From contig CABUWI010000002.1 of the NCBI GenBank assembly GCA_902495245.1, positions 1 to 64,000 on the forward strand: 64,000 bases of DNA. The letters run 5' to 3'. Below are positions 24,159 through 32,198 of the stretch, piece by piece. Made by a program: the position numbers and the translations under genes. Numbering within the stretch: position 1 is the stretch's first letter; every line of letters begins with the position of its first letter. This stretch comes from an uncultured Porphyromonadaceae bacterium. Its GTDB lineage: Bacteria; Bacteroidota; Bacteroidia; Bacteroidales; Muribaculaceae. A model generated the notes under the pieces. It had not been told where the DNA came from. It made no database searches and was given only the letters and a program-made list of their open reading frames with translations.

Positions 24159-25312
24159 CCACCGACATTGCCATAGGCGTGGGCGTTGGCATTAGTGCGA
24201 TAACTGCCGGAATATGTGGTTGTGGTGGACGAATAACCGGCATTGGCGGCTGCGAGCCCTTCGCCTAACGCAGCCCAAAAGGATTGCCATTGCTGTTTCT
24301 TACGGACGATGCGGTCGTATTCTTCATAAGAAAGAAGTTCCACCTCGAAAGGGATAGTTACGGTTTCGTCATATTCCGAGGGATCGTCTTTCTTATTGCG
24401 TCGCACTGAGCGGTCGGCATATATAGGGTCCTCAAGATCTTTAGACGATTTCGTCTTGACCTGTTTCTTTTTAGGATGGCAATAACCGATAGCCGATAGG
24501 TTATCAGGATTAAAGAGAATTGAGCGGTCGCGGAAATTCTGAACGCTTATATTGATGCAAACATATTTACCGTATTGGTCGAGGAAGTTAGCAACGGAAT
24601 TTACGATAATGCCGTTGAACTTGACGTATGAAACGACAGTGCCATTGACATAATATTGACCGTACTCCTTCAGAGGATAGTCGGCAATAAAATCATCAAC
24701 GTTCACATAGGGGACGGATTCAGTCGGATTGAACGACACGTTGCGTATATTGAAAGCCTGTGGATTGCTAAGATCTTCTATAATATCGAAGCTTGAGCAA
24801 TATTCGGGCAATTTCTCAAATTCGAGAACAAACTGGTGGCGTTGCCCCGGTCGGTCAAACAACATCATCTTATGCTCGGCTTCGCTGTCAATAGGCATAT
24901 TGACAGTAGAGAGCATTTTATATTTCTTATTCGAGCCGGGAATGGCGAGATAAGTCTTGTCCCCGAAGTTCATCCATTGGTGGCTTTGATTCCAAGTAGA
25001 GTCTTCAGGAACGGTATAATCAAAGAAAATAAGAGTGCTATATTCGCGGGTGTCGATTTGTGAGATGTTCATACGAGGGGGAGCCTCGTATGTCAGCGGC
25101 TTATATTGAGCCGACACACATAAACTATACAGACAAAAGCAACATATAATGAAACGTCGTATATTGAATTTTGGGCGTTGAAGATTGGTCGATTGAGAAA
25201 AGTTCCCGAATAACTTCTCGGTATCATCTGGTGCAGTGATGCTATGAGGGTCATTATATTTTTGAAAAAATGCCTCTACATCAACTTTTTTGATATTATT
25301 GATAAATGTCAT
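23981..25312 (-). CDS. Envelope protein of unknown function, first gene of the Zorya-like operon (frameshifted near 3' end)
   Basis: As read, 443 residues. A 52-residue hydrophilic N-terminus precedes one signal-anchor or signal peptide (FIICCFCLYSLCVSAQ), then an extracytoplasmic region of about 300 residues with no family I recognise (STLIFFDYTVPEDSTWNQSH; YYVNGTVVSYVKFNGIIVNS). A low-complexity Tyr/Gly/Asn/Thr segment begins near residue 375. The last 45 or so residues are out of frame; the likely true ending lies in the other frame at 23856-24158. Its true stop is 1 nt from the zorA ATG, so it is cotranscribed. It is not one of the Zorya genes I know (A-G), so it may be an accessory envelope component or a passenger. 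Confidence 0.6.
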   Translation of the reverse strand: MTFINNIKKVDVEAFFQKYNDPHSITAPDDTEKLFGNFSQSTNLQRPKFNIRRFIICCFCLYSLCVSAQYKPLTYEAPPRMNISQIDTREYSTLIFFDYTVPEDSTWNQSHQWMNFGDKTYLAIPGSNKKYKMLSTVNMPIDSEAEHKMMLFDRPGQRHQFVLEFEKLPEYCSSFDIIEDLSNPQAFNIRNVSFNPTESVPYVNVDDFIADYPLKEYGQYYVNGTVVSYVKFNGIIVNSVANFLDQYGKYVCINISVQNFRDRSILFNPDNLSAIGYCHPKKKQVKTKSSKDLEDPIYADRSVRRNKKDDPSEYDETVTIPFEVELLSYEEYDRIVRKKQQWQSFWAALGEGLAAANAGYSSTTTTYSGSYRTNANAHAYGNVGGCTAMQMPTARPIQLPTVSRIRITITDSLNMPPTSRQERIWLNSHTLKIRYANKSATDM

Positions 25313-25330
25313 GGCAAAAATGAGACAACT

Positions 25331-25347
25331 ATCTCTATTTTAGAGAT
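25331..25347. promoter_or_regulatory. 17-bp operator-like palindrome before the Zorya-like operon
   Basis: ATCTCTATTTTAGAGAT: perfect 7-bp arms around TTT, 18 nt before the ATG of the first operon gene. It is the reverse complement of the site at 25482-25498, so both face each other across the divergent region. Confidence 0.5.
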
Positions 25348-25462
25348 TTATATTGGGTAAATATCAGACAATTACAGCGCCGATTGCTAAGTTGGAGGGG
25401 TGGGGAGAGAATTTTTTTGAAAATATTTTTGGGATATTTGGTTGTTTGTCAAATATTTTGTG

Positions 25463-25470
25463 TAACTTTG
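25463..25470 (+). promoter_or_regulatory. -7 promoter box (TAACTTTG) of the secreted protein gene
   Basis: A TAnnTTTG match on the plus strand that gives a leader of about 75 nt before the ATG at 25549. The palindrome at 25482 falls just downstream of the expected start site. Confidence 0.6.
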
Positions 25471-25481
25471 CTGAAAATAGT

Positions 25482-25498
25482 ATCTCTAAAATAGAGAT
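25482..25498. promoter_or_regulatory. 17-bp operator-like palindrome, second copy
   Basis: ATCTCTAAAATAGAGAT, the reverse complement of the site at 25331-25347. It lies within about 20 nt downstream of the predicted start of the plus-strand transcript, a position suited to repression. Confidence 0.5.
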
Positions 25499-25548
25499 GC
25501 GCGCTGATAACTCTAACCAAAACCAATCAAACTCACACCTTACACAAA

Positions 25549-26820
25549 ATGAACATTTTAGCCCGTTGCGGACTTACCTTGGCCGCAACCCTTTTCGCAT
25601 TATGCTCGTCGGCCGAAACCACAACCTATACCATTTCGGCTAAAACATTGGCAGACAAGTTTAAGGAACAGCTCACTGAAAGTGAAGAAGAATTTACCAC
25701 TCTCAATTTCACCATCAACGACGGTGATGTAGCGTGGACGCTTACATTCGACGCCCCGGAAGATGCCAAAATCAGCCATAGTACATTCAAGAATTATATG
25801 CTGATTGCAGCGAGTGGCTCAGAGACAAGAGACTTTTTTGCAGAAAAAGAGACTCACCTTAAATCAATCGGTTCATTCCGTCTTAGCACAAATTATTTTA
25901 AGAGCAATCCCATTACTCAAGTAACATTCACGGCCGGCATATATCAAGGAGATGCGACCGAAAGCCAAACATACGGCGCACAAATAGGCGATGACACAAA
26001 ACAAAAAAGTGCAGAAAGCGCGACTACTATCCGCAAACATCTGACAGAAGTTTCGTTTTCATTTTCAAGGGCAACCGGAGAATTATCAATTGGCTCAGAT
26101 TTTCCCTCGGGTGGCCAGTTCGCTTTCCATGATTTGACAATCGAGTATGAAAGCCCGACTGCAAACCCGGTGAAAATAGACGAGGTGCCGGTGGGACATA
26201 TCGTGAATCTGGGCTGCGATGATGCCGACGCTAAAATTTATTATGCTTTTGATGGCGCGTCGGAGTGGAAGGAATATGACGCCGAGAATCCCGTGGTGCT
26301 CGCTGAGACGGGTTCGCATACGCTTTCTTATTACGCCAAGGCTCCTGACAAGGTGCAGAGCGAAACTGCGACCGAGACGTTTAATGTTGTGCAGCCCACG
26401 GGTCTGGAATATGCCGTGGCAATGTCTGCCGCACCGATAACCGTCAGCGGCATAGTTGTCCGTCATGACGAAAGCAAAGGCTACACCCTGGTTGGCCCGA
26501 GCGCAACGTCGCCTGAGGACGACTGCCTCGCGCTCGACAATTCCGACTGCAACGCACTGCGCACTGCCGAGGCAGGCTCGACTGTCCGCGCTACCGGACG
26601 CTTGACCGACCGTTTCGGCGTGCCTGCGCTCGGTTCTTTGTCGGCCGTTGCAATTGACGGCAACAATTCCGAAATAACCACGGCCACTTCTGCCGTAAGC
26701 AATTCCAAAGGACTGCCGATTCGCGAATTCGATCTCCGCGGACGCGACATCACAGGCGCCGCCCGCACTGCACGGCCTCAAATCGTCGTGAACTCAGCCG
26801 GTAAAAAGTATATCCGTTAA
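25549..26820 (+). CDS. Secreted multi-domain beta protein with C-terminal DLxGR motif
   Basis: 423 residues with an N-terminal signal peptide (LTLAATLFALCSSAE). An N-terminal beta domain (about 25-200) is followed by a chitobiase-C-terminal-like segment (NLGCDDADAKIYYAFDG ... HTLSYYAKAPDKVQSET, about 205-280), common in Bacteroidales surface proteins. An OB-fold-like region (ITVSGIVVRHDESKGYTLVG, about 300-375) and a C-terminal tail REFDLRGRDITGA ... SAGKKYIR complete it. The tail resembles the DLxGRxV...GxYI ending of three other proteins here. Likely surface or secreted; function unknown. The first half is AT-richer than the second. Confidence 0.7.
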   Translation: MNILARCGLTLAATLFALCSSAETTTYTISAKTLADKFKEQLTESEEEFTTLNFTINDGDVAWTLTFDAPEDAKISHSTFKNYMLIAASGSETRDFFAEKETHLKSIGSFRLSTNYFKSNPITQVTFTAGIYQGDATESQTYGAQIGDDTKQKSAESATTIRKHLTEVSFSFSRATGELSIGSDFPSGGQFAFHDLTIEYESPTANPVKIDEVPVGHIVNLGCDDADAKIYYAFDGASEWKEYDAENPVVLAETGSHTLSYYAKAPDKVQSETATETFNVVQPTGLEYAVAMSAAPITVSGIVVRHDESKGYTLVGPSATSPEDDCLALDNSDCNALRTAEAGSTVRATGRLTDRFGVPALGSLSAVAIDGNNSEITTATSAVSNSKGLPIREFDLRGRDITGAARTARPQIVVNSAGKKYIR

Positions 26821-26836
26821 GTTATCGCAAAAATTT

Positions 26837-26874
26837 AAGCAGGCGTCCGGGTCAAACGACTCGGGCGCCTGCTT
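26837..26874 (+). terminator. Hairpin terminator between convergent genes
   Basis: Stem AAGCAGGCGnCCG / CGGnCGCCTGCTT with one wobble, followed by GTTT. It lies 17 nt after the secreted protein gene and 20 nt before the end of the minus-strand YitT-family gene, so it may work in both directions. Confidence 0.65.
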
Positions 26875-26893
26875 GTTTACTGTTTTCGAGTTT

Positions 26894-27853
26894 CTATTTT
26901 CGCGGGTGGTCAATCGGGGCTTGCGGAGCCTTCTTGCTCAGCTTAACTTTCATCTTGTCGAATCCCTGACCGTAGACACCGTTGACGTTGCCCTGAGTTA
27001 CGAGCGCATCGGGGTCTATGCTCTTGATAATGCGATAGATGGTTACCGACTCGATTTTGCGGCACATGACCAGCAGCATCTTTACGGGCTGTCGTGAATA
27101 CCAACCCGTGGCGTCAATCACCGTGCAGCCGCGGTTGGCGTCGTGATTGATTGCATTGGCGATTTCCTCCCACTTCTTCGAAAAAATGGTAAACTGCACG
27201 GCCTGGCGGTTTGAGTTGATTATCAGGTCGCACATATAGCCGACCATCACCGTTACCATCATGCCGAACACGATTTCAGGAATCGGATAGTTCAGCACAA
27301 AGTAGGCCGAACCGACAATGAAGAAATCGCACACCATCATCATGCGTCCGATGGTTACGTTGCTCTTCTTGCTGACCATGGCGGCAATGATGTCCGTGCC
27401 GCCGCTCGAACCGTTGTGAATGAACACCAGTCCGATGCCGGCGCCCATCAGTCCCGACCCGAACACCAGATTAAGCACTTTCTCTTCCTGCGGCAGAATG
27501 TCCAGCCCGGCACACAGCGGCTGCATCACGCCGATTACCAGCGACAGCACCGTCATGCCGAACAGCGTGCGTATGGTAAACGTGCGGTCGACGATGCGGA
27601 ATGCGATGCAAATCAACAGAAAGTTGACGGCATACATCGTAACGGCCACAGGTATCGTAAACGGGAACATGCCGGCCTCGTGCATTCGCTGCGTCGCGAA
27701 ATATACAACCGACCCCAGGCCGGCCATGCCGCCCATCACCACCTTCTGCGGGAGGATAAACGCTGCGAAGCCGAACGCATAGAGCGAAAGGCCCAGAATA
27801 ATGAACAGATAGTCTTTGGCATCCATCCATGTAAACTTACTGAATCCGGACAT
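26894..27853 (-). CDS. YitT family integral membrane protein (DUF161/DUF2179)
   Basis: 319 residues: about five or six membrane helices in the first 205 residues (YLFIILGLSLYAFGFAAFIL; VFGSGLMGAGIGLVFIHNGS), then a cytosolic DUF2179-like C-terminal domain (AVQFTIFSKKWEEIANAI; GCTVIDATGWYSRQPVKMLL; DPDALVTQGNVNGVYGQGF). The IHNGSSGGTDIIA motif is typical of the family. Substrate or role is not established in the literature I know. Monocistronic by position. Confidence 0.88.
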   Translation of the reverse strand: MSGFSKFTWMDAKDYLFIILGLSLYAFGFAAFILPQKVVMGGMAGLGSVVYFATQRMHEAGMFPFTIPVAVTMYAVNFLLICIAFRIVDRTFTIRTLFGMTVLSLVIGVMQPLCAGLDILPQEEKVLNLVFGSGLMGAGIGLVFIHNGSSGGTDIIAAMVSKKSNVTIGRMMMVCDFFIVGSAYFVLNYPIPEIVFGMMVTVMVGYMCDLIINSNRQAVQFTIFSKKWEEIANAINHDANRGCTVIDATGWYSRQPVKMLLVMCRKIESVTIYRIIKSIDPDALVTQGNVNGVYGQGFDKMKVKLSKKAPQAPIDHPRK

Positions 27854-27962
27854 GGCTATCGGAAAAATATCTTGTTTCTATTATAAAATTAAATTATCGG
27901 TTAGGGTTCACTTTTTAATCAGTGCAAATTTATACATTTTTTCCCGTGCAAGCAAAAAAATT

Positions 27963-28000
27963 GAGGTGATGACGCCAAAAGCCGTGGCTGTCATCACCTC
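27963..28000 (-). terminator. Terminator of the LRR surface protein gene
   Basis: 11-bp stem GAGGTGATGAC / GTCATCACCTC. On the minus strand it is followed by AATTTTTTTG, a good T-run, 22 nt after the stop codon at 28022. Confidence 0.75.
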
Positions 28001-28021
28001 CTTTTTCTCGGGAATGTCAGA

Positions 28022-31000
28022 TTATCTTCTGACAATCTTGGCTGTCGAGCCGTCGGCACGCCTTACGATGTAGACACCCGGAGCCGTACGGCGCCCTGCT
28101 TTCACACCGTCAAGGCCATAAATGTCGACGATTTCGCTTCCGCCTGTGCTGTCGTCTTCAATCTGATTCAGGCCCAAAGTCAGCGGATTGATGCCGACCG
28201 AATAAATCTTGATGCAGTTGTCTGACTGCGAAGGAGCGGAGGCGCGGACGCGGCGGCCGATTCGGTCAGGAGCAGCCGACGAGCCGTAGATATAGATGTA
28301 TGTCGGTTCGGCCACATTGTAGTCCACGGTGATGTCGCCCTTCGAGTCGCGGGTATAGACCGTCGGCTCTGCGCCGCCAATCTTGACGCTGAGGCGGTTG
28401 TTGCCGAGCGTGAGGCAGTTGATTGTAACCGTGCCCGTGCCGGCGCTGACCATCACCACAAGGCCGTTGAAGCGGTTGGCTATGTCAGACTGCCCGGGCG
28501 CCATCTCGCCGATGGCCTCGACATATTCTTCGTCCATCGTCGAGTTCAGCACGATGCTGCCGTCGGCAGCATCATAGCCGTCATCTTCGCCCACGGTTAC
28601 GTAGACGTCGCCAATCACGGCATCGCCCAGATCGGTGTCAGACGCGATATCCCGGCCGAATGTGGTCTCCGTGGCCTTGACCGGTGCTGAAATCTCCTCG
28701 ATTGAGACGATTTGATTGATCTTGCCGTTTTTCGTGCCGTTCCAGTTGGCGTCGGCCTGATATGCCGCGAGGCTTGCCGCCGGCACCTTGATGGTAGCGG
28801 CGCCGACATGATGCCAGTTCCAGTCATAATTCTGCGGCGTCGCGGCCGTGGCGGTGATGGTTACCCGGCTGTCAGCGTTGTCAAAGGTGAAGCAGCCTTG
28901 GTCAAACGCGCTGATTGTCGATGCGATATACAGGTTCTCCACTCCGCGGCAGTAGCCGAAGGCGTTGTAGCCGACGCTCTCGACGCCCTCGGGCAGAGAG
29001 ACGGTCTTGAGCGACGTGCAGTCTCTGAACGCGTTGGCGCCAACGGTCTTTAGGCGCGCGGGCCAGTGGAGGTCGCGCAGCGACGTGCAGTCTCTGAACG
29101 TGCCGTCAGAGATGGTGGTGATATTGTCTGAAAGACGGACGTATTCCAGGTTCACGCACCCCGAGAACACGTCGGGGTCAAGCACCTCGACGCTCTGCGG
29201 CAGGAGCACTTCGGTTACGTTGGTATTGCCGGTGTAGAGTCCGCGGGGCATGCGGCGCACCTTTTCGCCGATGACAATGCGCTCGAGGTCGCGCGGACTC
29301 ACGCCGCCGGCACACTCGGCGTTGACGGCGTTATACGTAACGCTCCAAAGGGCGTTGCAGCCGTTGAACGCGCCCCAGCCGATATATTCCACCGGCTCGG
29401 GAATGGTTACGCGCGCAAGCTTGGGGCAATCCCTGAATGCCTGCTGACCTATAACTCTGAGGCCCGGCATGTCGGGCATTGAAGTGAGCTGTGTGCAAGC
29501 AAAGGCTTCCTCGCCGAGAATCTCCAATGTGGCCGGCAGATTGAATTTTGTCGCCGACGTGAATGCGAACAGTCCCGACGCCAGCGACACGGTGCCGGCC
29601 TTCACGGTATATTCCTGCCGGTCTTTGTCGGTGAGCTCGTAGGCCACCTTGCTGATATAGCGTATGCCCTCTTCCGGCGCGATGCTCTCAACGAACGGAC
29701 AGCCATAGAATGCGCTTGCCGCCACTTCCTGCAGCGACTCCGGCAGTCGGGCGGTCTTTACGGGAGCATAGCCGAACGCGCGGTCGCCAAGATATTTCAG
29801 ACCTTCGCCGATGCTGATTTCCTCCAGATTCTGGCAATAGGCAAAAGCGAGGTCGGGAATGCTGTCGGTCGGGAAAGGAATTTCAAGTTTGGCAATAGAG
29901 CTGCTCTCGAATGCGCCGAGGCCAAGCTTCACCTGCTTTTCAAGCTTCACGTTGCCGAGTTTGGTGCCGGCAAAGGCAGAGTTGCCGATTTCTTCAAGCG
30001 AGGCCGGGAAATCATATAGCGCCAGATTTGTGCAGTAATAGAAAGCCATGTAGCCCGCAGCAGTGAGTCCGTCGGGAAATTCAACCTTTTTCAGTTCACG
30101 GCACTGCTCAAAAATCCGCTCGCCGAGCGACGTGATGTCTTTCGGCAGTTTCACGTATTGAATCGTCTTGTGCCTGGCAAAGGCGGCCGCCAGGTTGTTG
30201 CGATAGCGGTTATAGGTCTCCGAGGTCGGCGTGGCGCCTACGCGCTCGTCGCTGTTGCGGTCGCTCATGCAGTAGTGATAAACGTAGGTCGTGCCCATGC
30301 CGCCTTCGGGTGCGTCAACTACGGTGTGATATTCCGTGCCGTCATATTCAAAAGCCAGTTCCGACATATCCAGATATGTCAGCACGGCAGCGCGGCCTTC
30401 GCCCGACGTCAGATATTTCAGGTCGGCGCCGTTGATTTTGCCTTTGAGCACAAGGCCCTCGATTGCGTCGGCATCGAGGTCGAGCAGCTGCGCCTTCAGA
30501 TTGCCGGGCTTGCTGACGGTCAGCTCAAAGGTGTTGGCCGGAATTTCGGGAACGTCGGCGGTGGGGAAGGTGTAGGTGCGCGGCGTGTCCTGATACATGT
30601 ATCCGTCGCCGAAGACCGTCGCCGTGGTCAGCGTGGTGGTCTTGTCGATGTGGAGCGGCGTGCCGTCATAGCGGGTCGACCTGCGCGTGGGCGCGCTGCC
30701 GTCGAGCGTGTATACCACGAAGTTATGCGCACCATCGTCGCCACACATCGAGCTCCGGCTCACGGTCAGCTCCACGTCGATGGGGTTGAAGTATTCGCCG
30801 CTTTCGTGCGAGAACTTGGTAAAGTCGGAGGTAATTGCGCCATGGTCGTTTTCGGCATAGCGGATTGTAACATAGTATGCGATGATGTCGTAGCTCGCCG
30901 TCAGGGTCAGGCGCGAGCTGCCGTCAACGTCATACATGACGTTGGCTCCACCGGCCACCATTCCGTCAAATTCCTCCGCAAAGAGTGTACCTGAACTGAT

Positions 31001-31348
31001 TGAGAGTTGATGCGGTTTGAGGTTGTCCCAATCGGGCTGCGTCTCGCCGCTCGGGTCCTCCCACATGGCTACCTCAAAATGGAATGCGGCGTTACCGGTC
31101 AGTTCCGGAATGGCCGGAGTGGTGATTGTGCCGCCTTTCTTGATGATCACGCAGTGCGGACCCGCAAAGGCGTTGGTAAAGGTCCAGCCGTCGGGATTGT
31201 CAAGCTGCGAGGGGTCGAGCGGCTGTGTTGCTTCCATAGACCCGTTGACGTTGCCGAACGTCTCGTAGAGCAGGTCTATTCTGTCGCTCGCCAATGATTG
31301 CCCCAGGCATATGGCTACGGCCATCACCGTTAATGTGATTCGTTTCAT
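28022..31348 (-). CDS. BspA-type leucine-rich repeat surface protein
   Basis: About 1108 residues. Signal peptide (ITLTVMAVAICLGQSLAS), a beta-rich N-terminal region (about 20-270) that includes a chitobiase-like segment (FVVYTLDGSAPTRRSTRYDG), then about 14 BspA/LRR_5 repeats over roughly residues 330-870, e.g. LGERIFEQCRELKKVEFPDG, IGQQAFRDCPKLARVTIPEP, VGANAFRDCTSLKTVSLPEG. A carbohydrate-binding-like beta module follows, and the tail is DIYGLDGVKAGRRTAPGVYI. Such proteins sit on the cell surface and are linked to adhesion. The ATG at 31348 (MKRIT) was preferred over the one at 31357. Confidence 0.87.
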   Translation of the reverse strand: MKRITLTVMAVAICLGQSLASDRIDLLYETFGNVNGSMEATQPLDPSQLDNPDGWTFTNAFAGPHCVIIKKGGTITTPAIPELTGNAAFHFEVAMWEDPSGETQPDWDNLKPHQLSISSGTLFAEEFDGMVAGGANVMYDVDGSSRLTLTASYDIIAYYVTIRYAENDHGAITSDFTKFSHESGEYFNPIDVELTVSRSSMCGDDGAHNFVVYTLDGSAPTRRSTRYDGTPLHIDKTTTLTTATVFGDGYMYQDTPRTYTFPTADVPEIPANTFELTVSKPGNLKAQLLDLDADAIEGLVLKGKINGADLKYLTSGEGRAAVLTYLDMSELAFEYDGTEYHTVVDAPEGGMGTTYVYHYCMSDRNSDERVGATPTSETYNRYRNNLAAAFARHKTIQYVKLPKDITSLGERIFEQCRELKKVEFPDGLTAAGYMAFYYCTNLALYDFPASLEEIGNSAFAGTKLGNVKLEKQVKLGLGAFESSSIAKLEIPFPTDSIPDLAFAYCQNLEEISIGEGLKYLGDRAFGYAPVKTARLPESLQEVAASAFYGCPFVESIAPEEGIRYISKVAYELTDKDRQEYTVKAGTVSLASGLFAFTSATKFNLPATLEILGEEAFACTQLTSMPDMPGLRVIGQQAFRDCPKLARVTIPEPVEYIGWGAFNGCNALWSVTYNAVNAECAGGVSPRDLERIVIGEKVRRMPRGLYTGNTNVTEVLLPQSVEVLDPDVFSGCVNLEYVRLSDNITTISDGTFRDCTSLRDLHWPARLKTVGANAFRDCTSLKTVSLPEGVESVGYNAFGYCRGVENLYIASTISAFDQGCFTFDNADSRVTITATAATPQNYDWNWHHVGAATIKVPAASLAAYQADANWNGTKNGKINQIVSIEEISAPVKATETTFGRDIASDTDLGDAVIGDVYVTVGEDDGYDAADGSIVLNSTMDEEYVEAIGEMAPGQSDIANRFNGLVVMVSAGTGTVTINCLTLGNNRLSVKIGGAEPTVYTRDSKGDITVDYNVAEPTYIYIYGSSAAPDRIGRRVRASAPSQSDNCIKIYSVGINPLTLGLNQIEDDSTGGSEIVDIYGLDGVKAGRRTAPGVYIVRRADGSTAKIVRR

Positions 31349-31396
31349 AAAAAACATAAAAGTAAAATGTGAATAATCTGTTTTCTCAAGAAGAGA

Positions 31397-31446
31397 ATAT
31401 CAAGAAAAGCGGGCGGTTCAGCGCTTTATTCCGCTTTTCTTGATAT
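31397..31446 (-). terminator. 16-bp hairpin overlapping the 3' end of the response regulator gene
   Basis: ATATCAAGAAAAGCGG pairs perfectly with CCGCTTTTCTTGATAT. The 5' arm (minus strand) encodes the YIKKSG near the regulator's C-terminus; the stop codon is in the loop. No strong T-run follows. Confidence 0.5.
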
Positions 31447-32074
31447 AGCCGCTGTTGATGGCCTTGACTATGAGGTCGGCCACATTGATGGCGCCCAGCT
31501 TGGCGAACAGCGACTTGCGGTGTGCCTCCACGGTATTGTCTGAGACGAACATAGCTGCGGCAATCTCGCGCGAGGTCTTGCCTTGTGCTATCTGATAGAG
31601 CACTTCCAGCTCGCGCGAGGTCGGGTGAAGCGAGCCGTCGGCCGCCGCTTTAAGTGCCGCGTGCACCCCGGAGCAATAATAGTTGTTGCCGTTTAGAATT
31701 TCCTGCATGGCGGTTACAACCTCATTGCCGTCGCTGCTCTTGTAGATGATGGCATTCACATCGCGGGCGATGAGCTTTCTGAGAGTCCATATCTCGTCGT
31801 GCACCGTGCTCACTATTATGTGGGCCACGGGGTGGCGCGCCCTTATCAGCTCAATGAGCACAAAGCCGTCAAGGTCAGGCAGTTCAAGGTCTATTATGTA
31901 GAAATCGAACAGTTTGCCTGCATCTAACTCGTTGATGAGCGCGGTGGCGGTACTGAATTTTTCAACGTCGTTGGCGCCATGGTTGGCAAGAATGGCGTTA
32001 AGGCCCTCCCTGATCAGCTCATGGTCATCAACAACGGCGATTTTCATTTTTGATAAGATTTCTTTATCAGTCAT
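31418..32074 (-). CDS. NarL/FixJ family response regulator
   Basis: 218 residues. Receiver domain (about 8-125): KIAVVDDHELIREGLNAI, phosphoacceptor Asp in DFYIIDLELPDLDGF, Ser in IIVSTVHDE, Lys in AIIYKSSDG. C-terminal LuxR-type HTH (about 150-210): LTSRELEVL-like HPTSRELEVLYQIAQGKTSR, AAMFVSDNTVEAHRKSLFAK. The ATG at 32074 was chosen over a GTG at 32101. Partner of the NarX-type kinase immediately upstream, with its own promoter box at 32127. Confidence 0.92.
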   Translation of the reverse strand: MTDKEILSKMKIAVVDDHELIREGLNAILANHGANDVEKFSTATALINELDAGKLFDFYIIDLELPDLDGFVLIELIRARHPVAHIIVSTVHDEIWTLRKLIARDVNAIIYKSSDGNEVVTAMQEILNGNNYYCSGVHAALKAAADGSLHPTSRELEVLYQIAQGKTSREIAAAMFVSDNTVEAHRKSLFAKLGAINVADLIVKAINSGYIKKSGIKR

Positions 32075-32126
32075 TGGCACGGCGCGATTTTGCAAATACA
32101 CTACTAACCTCGTTGAAGCGATTATG

Positions 32127-32134
32127 CAAAGTTA
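32127..32134 (-). promoter_or_regulatory. -7 promoter box (TAACTTTG) of the response regulator
   Basis: A TAnnTTTG match between the kinase stop and the regulator start, so the regulator can be transcribed without the kinase. Confidence 0.55.
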
Positions 32135-32198
32135 CGCCTATATTCCATGCCCGTCAATTACGGTTTTCCGTAGTTTTAGCAGCCCAAAGACTCCGGGT

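Noticed and set aside
20658..25312. Whole Zorya-like island as a simple IS-bounded transposon
   Set aside because: Only one IS-type end is visible; no matching end was found near 25.3 kb.
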